Part shown: one piece after another, positions 17,062 to 26,079 of the stretch
Layout: every line of letters starts with the position of its first letter
Numbering within the stretch: the first letter of the stretch is position 1
Assembly (NCBI GenBank): GCA_964607135.1
Contig: CAZSIV010000016.1
Span: 1 to 48,605 of the forward strand
Direction: 5' to 3'
DNA from: Metaruminococcus_A sp964607135
Lineage (GTDB): Bacteria; Bacillota; Clostridia; Oscillospirales; Ruminococcaceae
DNA length: 48,605 nucleotides
Notes under the pieces: generated by a model
Told to the model about the DNA's origin: nothing
Seen by the model: the letters and a program-made list of their open reading frames with translations, nothing else
Database searches by the model: none
Program-made: the position numbers and the translations under genes

Positions 17062-17625
17062 CTAACTGGGGGAATACGCGCTGCGCTCCAAAGCCTCTCG
17101 GATATTTCCTTCGAACAGGGCCCCAAGGCGGATGATGAGCTGCTCCGGATCCCGCTTCATCCCGGCGTTCATCCAGTCGAGCACCATCCCGACGAGGGCC
17201 GCCTTATAGAAATCGGCAATCAGTTCCTTGTCATCATCCTTGGCGGGGATATCCGCCGAAAGGCTTTCGACAAACCGGCTCATCACGTCCTTGGCGATGC
17301 GGTTAAAATATCGTTCGATCGTTTCGCGGCTGATGGAGTTGTAAAGGTGATAGGCGGCCCGCTTATTCTCCAGCGCGAACCGGGCCGCGGCGATAAAGGC
17401 GTCCTCCCAGGCGTAGAAGCTTCCGTGTTCGCTGATGACCCGCTCGGTTTCCGCCCGCAGAATTTCATCGATCAGGGAAGGGATATCCTCAAAGTGGTAA
17501 TAGAAGGTGTTCCGGTTGATCCCGCAGTCTTCGACGATGTCCTTGATGGTGATTTTATCTAACGGTTTCTCATTGAGCATTTTTACAAACGATTCGATGA
17601 TGGCTTTTTTGGTAAAAGACGGCAT
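17062..17625 (-). CDS. TetR/AcrR-family regulator
   Basis: This 187-residue protein has a typical N-terminal TetR DNA-binding domain (5-50), with KITIKDIVEDCGINRNTFYYHF as the helix-turn-helix. The helical ligand domain resembles the DhaS/YhgD-like C-terminal family. It lies just upstream of the DUF308-MMPL-heptad-repeat operon and in the same orientation, separated by a terminator, so it is the likely local repressor of the exporter. The inducer is not evident. Confidence 0.85.
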   Translation of the reverse strand: MPSFTKKAIIESFVKMLNEKPLDKITIKDIVEDCGINRNTFYYHFEDIPSLIDEILRAETERVISEHGSFYAWEDAFIAAARFALENKRAAYHLYNSISRETIERYFNRIAKDVMSRFVESLSADIPAKDDDKELIADFYKAALVGMVLDWMNAGMKRDPEQLIIRLGALFEGNIREALERSAYSPS

Positions 17626-17722
17626 TGGAAACGCCCCTCCTCGTGTAAAAGATCGCCGTCCAATATTATGGCACGATTTTTGCCGCCCGTCAACGCGGTT
17701 TTTGCCGGCTCACAAGGTATTT

Positions 17723-18313
17723 TTACGATGATATAGGAGGCAGAGCGGCTGTTTCGTACCTGTTCCCATAAAGCTGTTTTGCTTTGAGGGTGCAGGCTGC
17801 AACGAAATCCGCTTTCGCATCGGTATAGCCGTCTCGGTTATACCGATACTCATCCCAGAGCTTCAGTTTCAACTCCTCATATTCTTTGGCAGCTTCGGGA
17901 TGCTCGATCAGATAATCCCGAAAATACAGCTCGTCGTGGTCGCCGGCATACCTCAAATGCAGATGAAAAACCCTTTGGGCAAACCCGTTTTCCGTATATC
18001 CTTTGTTAAAAGACGCCCTGTCCGGAGACCGGCTCATACAAACGTAACCGCTGTTTGTCAGCAGAGTTTTTATCTCCGGCAAATCGCATTCGCGAGGCAC
18101 TTCGACAAGGATGTCGATGATGGGCTTCGCCCAGATCGAACGGATGGCCGTACTTCCTATGTGGCTTATTTTCTCAGCTTGCGGCAAGATTCGTTTCAGA
18201 TTGGATGCTTCTTCGGCATACCAATCGCTCCAGCAGGCCTGATGCTCCGTCAAAAAAATAGGGAACAGCTGCCACAATTCTTCTAAACTCATTTCTGAAA
18301 GCTTTTTGCCCAT
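17723..18313 (-). CDS. GrpB-family nucleotidyltransferase-fold protein
   Basis: This 196-residue protein has the GrpB/UPF0157 signature HIGSTAIRSIWAKPIIDILVEV around residues 51-72, containing the GST-(x7)-KPxID pattern of minimal nucleotidyltransferases. A second conserved block, AQRVFHLHLRYAGDHDE, also matches the family. Cellular substrates of this family are unknown. GGAGGAG lies about 6 nt before ATG 18313. The GNAT gene lies upstream on the same strand. Confidence 0.82.
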   Translation of the reverse strand: MGKKLSEMSLEELWQLFPIFLTEHQACWSDWYAEEASNLKRILPQAEKISHIGSTAIRSIWAKPIIDILVEVPRECDLPEIKTLLTNSGYVCMSRSPDRASFNKGYTENGFAQRVFHLHLRYAGDHDELYFRDYLIEHPEAAKEYEELKLKLWDEYRYNRDGYTDAKADFVAACTLKAKQLYGNRYETAALPPISS

Positions 18314-18353
18314 ATATCTCCTCCTGCAAGCGAAATACTTTGCCGCTGGGAAT

Positions 18354-18812
18354 TTATCGCCCTATTTCATTTTCCGGCGTGTCGGCACCGGCCAGCGGCT
18401 TTGAAAACTTGAAATGGAAGTTGTGCATCCCTTCTCTTAAATAGAACCGGTGGGTATCCTCCCGAAGCTGGTTGCAGGCTGCTTCGATCTGTACACAGCC
18501 GAATTTTTTTGCGAGCCTGCAGGCGGCTGTAAACATCTCTTTTCCGATTCCCTGCTTTCGATACGCCGCATCGACGGCGAACTCCGTGATTTCTGCAATG
18601 CGTCCGGAATGGTGCAGCGGTTCGTCAAATTTTAGGTTCAGGACGCCAATCACATTGCCGTCATGCTCATAGACAAGACAGTAATGATATTTATTTCTCA
18701 GCTGCCTTTGATATATGGCGGAAAATCTGTCGGAGGGAAGCTGTTTCCCCTCCATTTCACAGATGAGTTCATAAACCCGTTTACAGTCGTCTAACGTCGC
18801 TTTTCGATACAT
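18354..18812 (-). CDS. GNAT-family N-acetyltransferase
   Basis: This 152-residue single-domain acetyltransferase has the acetyl-CoA motif A, VDAAYRKQGIGKEMF, preceded by the strand IAEITEFAV and followed by ACRLAKKFGCVQIEAACN. The overall pattern resembles AAC(6')/PhnO-like small GNATs. The substrate cannot be told from sequence. It is probably co-transcribed with the GrpB gene 40 nt downstream. Confidence 0.82.
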   Translation of the reverse strand: MYRKATLDDCKRVYELICEMEGKQLPSDRFSAIYQRQLRNKYHYCLVYEHDGNVIGVLNLKFDEPLHHSGRIAEITEFAVDAAYRKQGIGKEMFTAACRLAKKFGCVQIEAACNQLREDTHRFYLREGMHNFHFKFSKPLAGADTPENEIGR

Positions 18813-19099
18813 AGCCGGGCTCCTTTCAAATCACTTCATTTTTACGCAGCATGCTTGTGTAAACAAGAGGTTCAGATGAGATTTGCAGGCAGTGTGAGGC
18901 ATAACACACAGTCCATGAGGCTGGCAGGAGAATCAAACACAGTGTGTTTTACAGAATTGTGACCCCAAAATGAGTAAAACCTTGGGATATGTATTGCCTG
19001 CCTGGGCACAGACTACACCTCGTAGGACTGAACCCGAAAGACAGGAAAAACGTTTGGATGCAAAGTACCGGCGGCGGTTCTCGCGCTGGGGCGCCCGGT
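18813..19099. other. Non-coding spacer with one copy of a shared 21-nt motif
   Basis: No credible gene was found. The segment at 18993-19013 (…CCTGGGCACAGAC) is repeated almost exactly at 22763-22784 in the same orientation, so related sequence lies on both sides of the PHP-helicase gene. AACACAC…GTGTGTT-type short inverted pieces occur near 18905-18955. No terminator with a clear U-run was seen for the helicase gene. Confidence 0.4.
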
Positions 19100-22000
19100 T
19101 TAAAAAAGACTGAGCTGTTCCGCCTTCGGGGCAGGCTTGGAACGCCCCGCATCCAGGCGCTCGAGCGGGAGCCCTTCTAAGAAGGGGGAGAGGGTGGGCG
19201 AACCCGTGAGGATCAGCTCATCCCTCGCCCGGGTGACGCCCACATAGAAAAGGCGGCGCTCCTCCTCCGGGTCGGTGGGATGCCTTGACGATTCCAGCGG
19301 GATGACTCCCTTTTTGACGCCGGCTAAAAAGACGACGGGGAATTCCAGCCCCTTGGAGCCGTGCAGAGTCATCAGCTCGACGGCGCCGGAACGGTAGTTT
19401 TTTCCGGATGCGCGTTTCAGATCGCCATCCTGCCCGATGAGGAGATTCTCCAGCATGGATTTCATGGTCGGGTGAAAGACGGCCGTTTGGAGCAGCTTTT
19501 CCATCGAAGCGGAAAGCGGCTTTCCCTCCGTCCAGCGCTCCAACAGCTTCCGCGGCGGTTCTTTTTGAACCAGCGGAAGGAACGCGGCGGCCTTTTCCGC
19601 CCAGAGCTCCAGCACGCCCAGCCCCCTGCATTCCTCCTGCAAGGCGGCGGGGTTTGGCTCGTCCGAACGTCGGAAGAGATCGAGGGCCCGTTCGATCAAA
19701 TCAGCCGGACAATTCCATAGACAACGAAGGGCAAGGCGCAGGGAGAGAAGGTCTCGGGGATCGGCCAGGGAGCGGAAGAAAGCGAGCGTTCCCCGCACTT
19801 CATCTTCCTCCAGGTAATCCCCCCGCCCGGTGACGATACAGGGGATGCCGTCGTGAATCAGGCACTTTTCGATCAAATCGGCCTGTCGGTGGGTGCGGCA
19901 GAGGACGGCGATCTCGGAAAATGAGCGGTAAACCGCCCGCTCCGCTGCGTTTTGGCTTTCCAGCATGTCGATGCCGCCGGTCATCCGGCCGATCTCTTTG
20001 GCAATGAAGATTCCCTCGGAAAAGTCGCTGTCCGCTGTCACGAGCCGGACTGTCTCTCCACCAGGACGGTTGGGCCTCAAAGCCTGTCGCACTTGATTTT
20101 GGGGAAGGATCGGGTAGGCGCAGGAGAGGATTTGGGGCGTGGAGCGGTAGTTTTCGGCCAGATAGATGACCCGCAGAACGGGCAGGTCATCTTGAAGACG
20201 CTTGAAACAGGCTCCGGATGCACCGCGGAATCCGTAGATCGACTGGTCGGGATCGCCGATCACAAACAGGCTTTTTCCGCATTCAGACCATCGGCGGATC
20301 AGATTGTACTGCAAATCGTTGAGATCCTGGAATTCATCCACTAAAAGATGGGTGAAACCCAGTTTATGGGCGGCAGGGCGTTCGAGCGCGGCAAGCAGGA
20401 GGTCGTCGAAGTCCAGTACCCCCCAGCCTTTCAAGCGGCTGCAATAAGCGGAAATTGCATCCGCAGTCTTGCTATCCGGCTGGGAAACCCCATTTTTGCA
20501 AGAAGAGACCTGCTGTAAAAATCTTCCGGGGGATTCTTTCAATTCATATTCCCTCAATATGTCGGCCGCCGCATCCAGCGCTTCGGAGCGGCTGATCAGC
20601 ACCGGCGAGCCGAGCAGCTTCAGGCAGATGGAGTGAAAGGTGCCGACGGTGATCCCGCGCAGAGCGGCCTTTCCGCCGAAGCGGGCTTCCAGACGGCGGC
20701 GCATCTCGGCGGCGGCCTGGTTGGTAAAGGTGACGGCGGTGATCTCGGAGAGCTTCGCCCCGCCCCGCTCCAATAGCCAGGCGATCCGTTCGGTCAGGGT
20801 TTTGGTCTTGCCGGTGCCGGGGCCGGCGATGACGGCGACAGCCGGATCGAGCGCAGTGGCTGCGGCCTCCTGCTCCGGGTTGAGGCGTTCCGGCGCGGGG
20901 GTGCTTTCCGCCGCGGGATTTTCAGTTTTGGGCTTCCTGTTCGGCAGGCTTTTCCGCTTTGTGGTTCCACTTGCGGCAGACGCCGGGCCGAACAGGGAAG
21001 CCTGTCCGTTCAGCTCCTCGATTTCGGCGGCGTTTAAGAGCGAGATGACGCCGTACTGCCCGTCGTAGCCGGCTTCCTTCCGCACCCTGCCCTGGCGCAG
21101 CCGCCGAATTCCCTCGGCGACACAGATTCCCGCCTCCGCTTCGATCTGTTCCAGGGGCGCTTCCCGCAGGATGTAGAATTCCGGGCCGAGCGAGCGGAGC
21201 AGGGAAAAATACAGCCTTTCCGCTTTTTTCCCGGTCGGAGAGACGCCGGTGGAACCCCCGATCAGTTCGGGCAGCGGCACCAGGCTTTCAAAGGGCTTCA
21301 TCTTCCCGCAAGCCCCACCCGGAGGACGGTCGGCCAGCTCTTCAACCCGATGCTCCACCCCGATGGTGATCTTTTTGCCGCAGACGGGGCAGCGTCCATC
21401 GTACCGGATCGTCTCCTCCGGCGTGAGGCAGACGCCGCAGCTGCGGTGCCCGTCCAGGTGGTACTTTCCCTCTTCCGGAAAAAATTCTACCGTCCCGGCA
21501 AAGCCGTCTCCGGATTCAATCGCCTGCTTCAGTCCATGATAGGAGAGGGGGGCGTCCAGCAGATTCGCCTCCCGCCCGAGCTTTGCCGGGGAGTGGGCGT
21601 CCGAATTGGAGACCAGCGTAAACCGGTCCAGAGCGGAGACGCGGCGGTTCATCGGCGGGTCGGAGGAGAGCCCCGTCTCCAGCGCGTGGATATAGGGCGT
21701 CAGGTCTTCAAAGCACTCCTCGATCGTCTCAAAGCCCGAGAATGCGCCAAAGAGGGAAAAGTGCGGCGTCCAGATGTGAGCCGGGATAAAGACTGCGTCG
21801 GGGCAGGTTTCCAGTGTGATTTCGAGCAGATCCCGGCTGTCCAGACCCAGAATCGGCCGCCCGTCCGAGCGGATGTTGCCGATGGCTTCCAGCTTGTCCG
21901 CGAGCATCTTCGCATCCTCCAGCCCGGGCAGGAGGATCACGTTGTGGACTTTACGGGTTTTCCCGTTCTTTTTATAGATCGAGCTGATCTCCCCGCTGAC

Positions 22001-22255
22001 GACAAACCGAGGGCTTGGAGGATTCCCAGCCGTTTCGTCCGGAAGCAGGAGGGATTCCTTTAACAGATAGGTGCCGTCCCCTGCGGGAAAGAGCTGTTCC
22101 TCCATCTCTTTCCGCCAGGCGGGATGGGTGAAATCCCCTGTCCCCAGAAGCCGGAGCCCCTTCCTCCGCCCCCAGAGCTCCAGGTGGGGGAGGTCGCAGT
22201 CCCGGCTGGTCGCGCGGGAGTATTTCGAGTGGATGTGCAGATCGGCAAGATACAT
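19100..22255 (-). CDS. Endonuclease-Q-like PHP nuclease fused to UvrD/PcrA-type helicase
   Basis: This is a 1051-residue fusion. Residues 1-410 match the PHP family that contains endonuclease Q. Its metal ligands are D5, H7 and H9 (DLHIHS), D41, H44, E89, H104, H160, H165, D219 and H221, followed by a four-cysteine zinc site (C273, C276, C289, C292). Residues 456-1040 are an SF1A helicase: AGPGTGKT (477-484), VDEFQD (638-643), GDPDQSIYGFRG (667-678), LAENYRS, HGSKGLEF and a FYVGVTRARDEL motif VI. The helicase half is somewhat shorter than UvrD. QLSLF at 1047-1051 is a beta-clamp-binding motif, and QASLF at 418-422, at the domain junction, is a second candidate. EndoQ enzymes nick 5' of deaminated or damaged bases; nick plus unwinding in one chain suggests a repair function, which is inference. 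CGGAGGA precedes the ATG. Confidence 0.86.
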   Translation of the reverse strand: MYLADLHIHSKYSRATSRDCDLPHLELWGRRKGLRLLGTGDFTHPAWRKEMEEQLFPAGDGTYLLKESLLLPDETAGNPPSPRFVVSGEISSIYKKNGKTRKVHNVILLPGLEDAKMLADKLEAIGNIRSDGRPILGLDSRDLLEITLETCPDAVFIPAHIWTPHFSLFGAFSGFETIEECFEDLTPYIHALETGLSSDPPMNRRVSALDRFTLVSNSDAHSPAKLGREANLLDAPLSYHGLKQAIESGDGFAGTVEFFPEEGKYHLDGHRSCGVCLTPEETIRYDGRCPVCGKKITIGVEHRVEELADRPPGGACGKMKPFESLVPLPELIGGSTGVSPTGKKAERLYFSLLRSLGPEFYILREAPLEQIEAEAGICVAEGIRRLRQGRVRKEAGYDGQYGVISLLNAAEIEELNGQASLFGPASAASGTTKRKSLPNRKPKTENPAAESTPAPERLNPEQEAAATALDPAVAVIAGPGTGKTKTLTERIAWLLERGGAKLSEITAVTFTNQAAAEMRRRLEARFGGKAALRGITVGTFHSICLKLLGSPVLISRSEALDAAADILREYELKESPGRFLQQVSSCKNGVSQPDSKTADAISAYCSRLKGWGVLDFDDLLLAALERPAAHKLGFTHLLVDEFQDLNDLQYNLIRRWSECGKSLFVIGDPDQSIYGFRGASGACFKRLQDDLPVLRVIYLAENYRSTPQILSCAYPILPQNQVRQALRPNRPGGETVRLVTADSDFSEGIFIAKEIGRMTGGIDMLESQNAAERAVYRSFSEIAVLCRTHRQADLIEKCLIHDGIPCIVTGRGDYLEEDEVRGTLAFFRSLADPRDLLSLRLALRCLWNCPADLIERALDLFRRSDEPNPAALQEECRGLGVLELWAEKAAAFLPLVQKEPPRKLLERWTEGKPLSASMEKLLQTAVFHPTMKSMLENLLIGQDGDLKRASGKNYRSGAVELMTLHGSKGLEFPVVFLAGVKKGVIPLESSRHPTDPEEERRLFYVGVTRARDELILTGSPTLSPFLEGLPLERLDAGRSKPAPKAEQLSLF

Positions 22256-22267
22256 CGCTGTCCTCCG

Positions 22268-22636
22268 TTACTTCAATACGATTTTATAAGCGGCCCCGCT
22301 TGTCCATTGTGGGGGTGTCCAAGAAAATCGCGCTGTCTTTTTTGGCATGAATTCTGTTTCCTCGACGTTTAAGTCGATTCCATTGCCTTCAAATCTGCGC
22401 GGGCTCATTGGCTGGCTTGTCTCAATCACCATGAAATCGCTGAACACCTTCTTGATTTCAAAGGCGAGTTTTTCATATCCCGCGGCGGACGGATGGACAA
22501 CGCCGCTTTTCTTTACTCCGATTTTTCTGGCTGGCAATTGGTCGTCGGTTCCGTCCTCACTCCAGGCAGTTTCGACGAAAATCAGGCGGAAGGGAGCAGC
22601 CCCCGCAGCCGTGAAATAGAAAAAGCAGAGCGGCAC
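22268..22636 (-). pseudogene. Remnant of an SGNH/GDSL hydrolase C-terminus
   Basis: An open frame of about 122 codons starts from a GTG without a ribosome-binding site. It contains VVHPSAAGYEKLAFEIKKVF, the last conserved block of SGNH/GDSL esterases (normally D-x-x-H-P). The catalytic Asp position is not conserved here and the upstream two thirds of the enzyme are absent; an in-frame stop lies just upstream. A proline-rich, beta-like tail follows. I read it as a decayed fragment 12 nt downstream of a region that also lacks a promoter. Confidence 0.5.
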
Positions 22637-22639
22637 AGT

Positions 22640-23044
22640 CTGTGACCGGACCGGCCAATCCGCGCACTATGACTTTTCTAATCTACAAAGCCTCAATCCT
22701 GCGAGATATCAAAGATAAAACAGGTACACCCAATAGCATTTTCACACTATTTGCGGACTGTGATTGTCTGACCTGGGCACAGACCCCGCGGGTTAAGAAC
22801 GCCGCTTTTAGTATAGCTTGCAGATCAACTGATCGCGGCAGCATTCCGCCGCGATTGTCCAGTCCGGACGCGGGACACTCCGCAAAAAAGCAGAGGGCGG
22901 TTCTCTTATAAACATTATAAAACATTGGCTGGGTAGGTGCAATGCAATCAATGCGTCTCTCTTAGGCAAATGCGGTGATCCAGCATCGAAACCATATGAT
23001 TTTTTCGTCGGTTTGAATGGATTGAAGAGTGTTTTCAAATTGTA
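22640..23044. other. Non-coding spacer upstream of adhE
   Basis: No credible gene was found over about 400 nt. It contains the second copy of the CCTGGGCACAGAC-type motif (22763-22784) and an 8-bp hairpin, ATCGCGGC/GCCGCGAT (22833-22840 with 22849-22856), with no U-run. The adhE promoter and operators begin after it. Confidence 0.5.
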
Positions 23045-23062
23045 TTGTTAAAAAAAAAACAA
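23045..23062. promoter_or_regulatory. Rex-like operator 1 upstream of adhE
   Basis: TTGTTAAAAAAAAAACAA resembles the Rex consensus TTGTTAA-N4-TTAACAA, with two mismatches in the right arm. It lies about 15 nt before the -35 box. The poly-A content means a chance match is possible. Confidence 0.4.
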
Positions 23063-23077
23063 ATTTCAAAAAAGGTA

Positions 23078-23106
23078 TGGACAAAGCAAATTAAATGTGA
23101 TATTAT
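23078..23106 (+). promoter_or_regulatory. Sigma-A-type promoter of adhE
   Basis: TGGACA (23078-23083) and TATTAT (23101-23106) are separated by exactly 17 nt. The leader to the adhE start is about 145 nt long. Confidence 0.75.
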
Positions 23107-23110
23107 GGCT

Positions 23111-23128
23111 TTGTTAGAAAAATAACAT
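23111..23128. promoter_or_regulatory. Rex-like operator 2 at the adhE transcription start
   Basis: TTGTTAGAAAAATAACAT matches the redox-sensor Rex operator (TTGTTA…TAACA arms, correct 18-bp length). It lies directly after the -10 box, where a bound repressor would block initiation. Rex control of adhE by the NADH/NAD+ ratio is well known in Clostridia; no rex gene is in this window. Confidence 0.65.
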
Positions 23129-23260
23129 ACGGATTTTCCGGAATAGAAAACAGCTTTTAGAAGCTTGTCTGCAATCCGCAGTCCGGAACAGCTAAAGCCG
23201 GAAAGCGCTGAAAAGCGCGTTTATAAGACACTGCAAATGATTTTAAGGAGGATTATTGTC

Positions 23261-25879
23261 ATGGCGAAAAAGGAAACGATCACGAATGTGCCGGAGATCG
23301 TCGACACCGTTGAAGCGTTGACTGCAAAGATGGCGGCGATGAGAGAAGCGCAGAAGGTGTTCGCTACCTATACCCAGGAGCAGGTGGACGAAATCTTCAA
23401 AGCGGCGGCAATGGCAGCCAACAAACAGCGGATTCCGCTTGCGAAAATGGCGGTTGAGGAAACCGGCATGGGCGTTGTGGAAGACAAGGTCATCAAAAAC
23501 CATTATGCGGCCGAGTATATTTATAATAAGTACAAAGATGAAAAGACCTGCGGCGTGATCGAAAGCGATCCAGCGTTTGGGATCAAAAAGATTGCGGAGC
23601 CGATCGGGATCATCGGCGCGGTCATCCCGACAACCAACCCAACTTCCACCGCGATCTTTAAGTGTTTAATCAGCTTGAAGACCAGAAACGCGATCGTCAT
23701 CAGCCCCCATCCGCGTGCGAAAAACTGCACCATCGAGGCGGCGAAGGTTGTTTTGGACGCTGCTGTCAAGGCCGGCGCGCCGGAAGGGATCATCGCCTGG
23801 ATCGATGTCCCGTCGCTTGAACTCACCAATGAACTGATGAGAAACGCCGACACCATCCTCGCCACCGGCGGCCCGGGTATGGTCAAGGCCGCCTATTCTT
23901 CCGGCAAGCCGGCTCTCGGCGTCGGAGCGGGCAACACCCCGGTCATCATCGACGACACTGCCGATGTCAAGCTGGCCGTCAACTCGATCATTCACTCCAA
24001 AACCTTTGACAACGGCATGATCTGCGCTTCCGAGCAGTCTGTTACGGTGCTGGAAGGCATTTATGAAGAAGTTAAGAAGGAGTTTGCCGCAAGGGGATGC
24101 TACTTCCTCAAGGGCGACGAAATCGATAAGGTGCGCAAGACCATCCTGATCAACGGCGCGCTCAATGCAAAGATCGTCGGCCAGTCTGCTTACACCATTG
24201 CGAAATTGGCGGGCGTTACCGTTCCGGAAACGACTAAAATTCTGATCGGCGAGGTCGAATCGGTTGATATTTCCGAAGAGTTCGCTCATGAGAAGCTCTC
24301 CCCGGTTCTCGCAATGTATAAAGCCAAGGATTTTGACGACGCGATTGCAAAGGCGGAGCGCCTTGTCGCCGACGGCGGCTACGGCCACACTGCTTCGCTG
24401 TATATCCATCCCGCTCAGGCCGAGAAGATGGCGAAACACGCGGCTGCGATGAAGACCTGCCGCATCCTCGTCAACACGCCTTCCTCTCACGGCGGCATCG
24501 GCGACCTGTACAACTTCAAGCTCGACCCGTCTCTGACGCTCGGCTGCGGCTCCTGGGGCGGCAACTCCGTTTCGGAAAACGTGGGCGTGAAACACCTGAT
24601 CAATATCAAGACTGTTGCGGAGAGAAGGGAAAATATGCTGTGGTTCAGGGCTCCTGAAAAGGTCTATTTCAAAAAGGGCTGTATGCCGGTTGCGCTGGAT
24701 GAGCTCGGAACCGTGATGGGGAAAAAGAAAGCCTTTATCGTCACCGACTCCTTCCTCTACAAAAACGGCTATGTGAAGCCGATCGAAGAGAAACTCGACG
24801 AGATGGGGATTCAGCACACCTGCTTTTACGATGTCGCCCCGGATCCGACCCTTGCCTGCGCCAAAGAGGGAACCAAGGCGATGCTCTCCTTTGAGCCGGA
24901 CTGCATCATCGCGCTCGGCGGCGGTTCTGCGATGGACGCCGGAAAGATCATGTGGGTGATGTATGAGCATCCGGAAGTGGACTTCCTCGATATGGCGATG
25001 CGCTTCATGGATATCCGCAAGAGGGTTTACACCTTCCCGAAGATGGGTGAAAAAGCATATTTCGTCGCAATCCCCACATCCTCCGGTACCGGTTCCGAGG
25101 TTACGCCGTTCGCGGTTATCACCGACGAATCCACCGGCGTGAAATATCCGCTGGCCGACTATGAACTCCTGCCGAAGATGGCGATCATCGACGCGGACAA
25201 CATGATGACCCAGCCGAAGGGGCTGACCAGCGCTTCCGGTATCGACGCGCTGACCCATGCGCTGGAAGCCTATGCATCCATCATGGCGACCGATTACACC
25301 GACGGCCTTGCGCTCAAGGCGATGAAGAACATCTTCGAGTACCTGCCGAGCGCTTATGAGAAGGGCGCGAACGATCCGGTCGCCCGTGAGAAGATGGCCG
25401 ATGCCTCCACCATGGCCGGTATGGCGTTTGCAAATGCGTTCCTGGGGGTTTGCCACTCGATGGCGCATAAGCTCGGCGCATACCATCATCTGCCGCACGG
25501 CGTCGCCAACGCTCTTCTGATCACCGAGGTCATGCGCTTCAACGCGGAAGAGGTTCCGACCAAGATGGGCACCTTCCCGCAGTACCAGTATCCGCATGCA
25601 CTGGCTCGCTACGCTGAGTGCGCCCGTTTCTGCGGCTTCGTTGGAAAGGACGACAAAGATACCCTTGAGAAGTTCATCAAAGGGATCGAGGAGCTTAAAG
25701 AGAGGGTCGGCATCAAGAAGACGATCAAAGATTACGGCGTCGATGAAAAGGCCTTCCTGGCAACTCTCGACGAGATGGTCGAGAACGCCTTCGACGATCA
25801 GTGCACCGGCGCTAATCCGCGCTATCCGCTGATGAAGGAGATCAAGGAAATCTACCTCAAGTGCTACTACGGCAAATAA
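23261..25879 (+). CDS. adhE: Bifunctional aldehyde/alcohol dehydrogenase AdhE
   Basis: This 872-residue enzyme converts acetyl-CoA to acetaldehyde and then ethanol, regenerating NAD+ in fermentation. The N-terminal CoA-acylating aldehyde dehydrogenase half carries the catalytic C255 (NGMICASEQ). The C-terminal iron-dependent alcohol dehydrogenase half begins near residue 465 with a Rossmann-type GGGSAMDAGK, PTSSGTGSEVTPFAV and the metal-binding HSMAHKLGAYHHLPHG block. The family forms long filaments (spirosomes). ATG 23261 is preferred because AAGGAGG lies 8 nt upstream and the family sequence begins there. An in-frame extension back to 23165 is within the leader. Its codon use is strongly biased, consistent with high expression. 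Confidence 0.95.
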   Translation: MAKKETITNVPEIVDTVEALTAKMAAMREAQKVFATYTQEQVDEIFKAAAMAANKQRIPLAKMAVEETGMGVVEDKVIKNHYAAEYIYNKYKDEKTCGVIESDPAFGIKKIAEPIGIIGAVIPTTNPTSTAIFKCLISLKTRNAIVISPHPRAKNCTIEAAKVVLDAAVKAGAPEGIIAWIDVPSLELTNELMRNADTILATGGPGMVKAAYSSGKPALGVGAGNTPVIIDDTADVKLAVNSIIHSKTFDNGMICASEQSVTVLEGIYEEVKKEFAARGCYFLKGDEIDKVRKTILINGALNAKIVGQSAYTIAKLAGVTVPETTKILIGEVESVDISEEFAHEKLSPVLAMYKAKDFDDAIAKAERLVADGGYGHTASLYIHPAQAEKMAKHAAAMKTCRILVNTPSSHGGIGDLYNFKLDPSLTLGCGSWGGNSVSENVGVKHLINIKTVAERRENMLWFRAPEKVYFKKGCMPVALDELGTVMGKKKAFIVTDSFLYKNGYVKPIEEKLDEMGIQHTCFYDVAPDPTLACAKEGTKAMLSFEPDCIIALGGGSAMDAGKIMWVMYEHPEVDFLDMAMRFMDIRKRVYTFPKMGEKAYFVAIPTSSGTGSEVTPFAVITDESTGVKYPLADYELLPKMAIIDADNMMTQPKGLTSASGIDALTHALEAYASIMATDYTDGLALKAMKNIFEYLPSAYEKGANDPVAREKMADASTMAGMAFANAFLGVCHSMAHKLGAYHHLPHGVANALLITEVMRFNAEEVPTKMGTFPQYQYPHALARYAECARFCGFVGKDDKDTLEKFIKGIEELKERVGIKKTIKDYGVDEKAFLATLDEMVENAFDDQCTGANPRYPLMKEIKEIYLKCYYGK

Positions 25880-25894
25880 AACTGAACAGCGAAA

Positions 25895-25926
25895 CGGCGG
25901 GGGTTCCTTTTGCCCTCGCCGCTTTT
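25895..25926 (+). terminator. Terminator after adhE
   Basis: CGGCGGGGG (25895-25903) pairs with CCCTCGCCG (25913-25921) with one G-U pair, followed by CTTTTC. The U-run is short but the stem is strong and lies 15 nt behind the stop codon. Confidence 0.7.
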
Positions 25927-26079
25927 CTGAAACCGGGAAAGCGTGCAATTTTTGTTCAGGGCAACCAAAAGAAGCTTTGTGAAATTGGTACAAATCCTAT
26001 AGAAAAAAAAGCGTGCTTCTGTTATAATAATGAAAGAGGAAAGCCGCGGCAGCGCGGCAAGTGGAAAGGAGCTTTTTTC

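Noticed and set aside
23666..25993. 775-codon open frame antisense to adhE
   Set aside because: It is a shadow of a strongly codon-biased gene; the sense strand is unambiguous AdhE.
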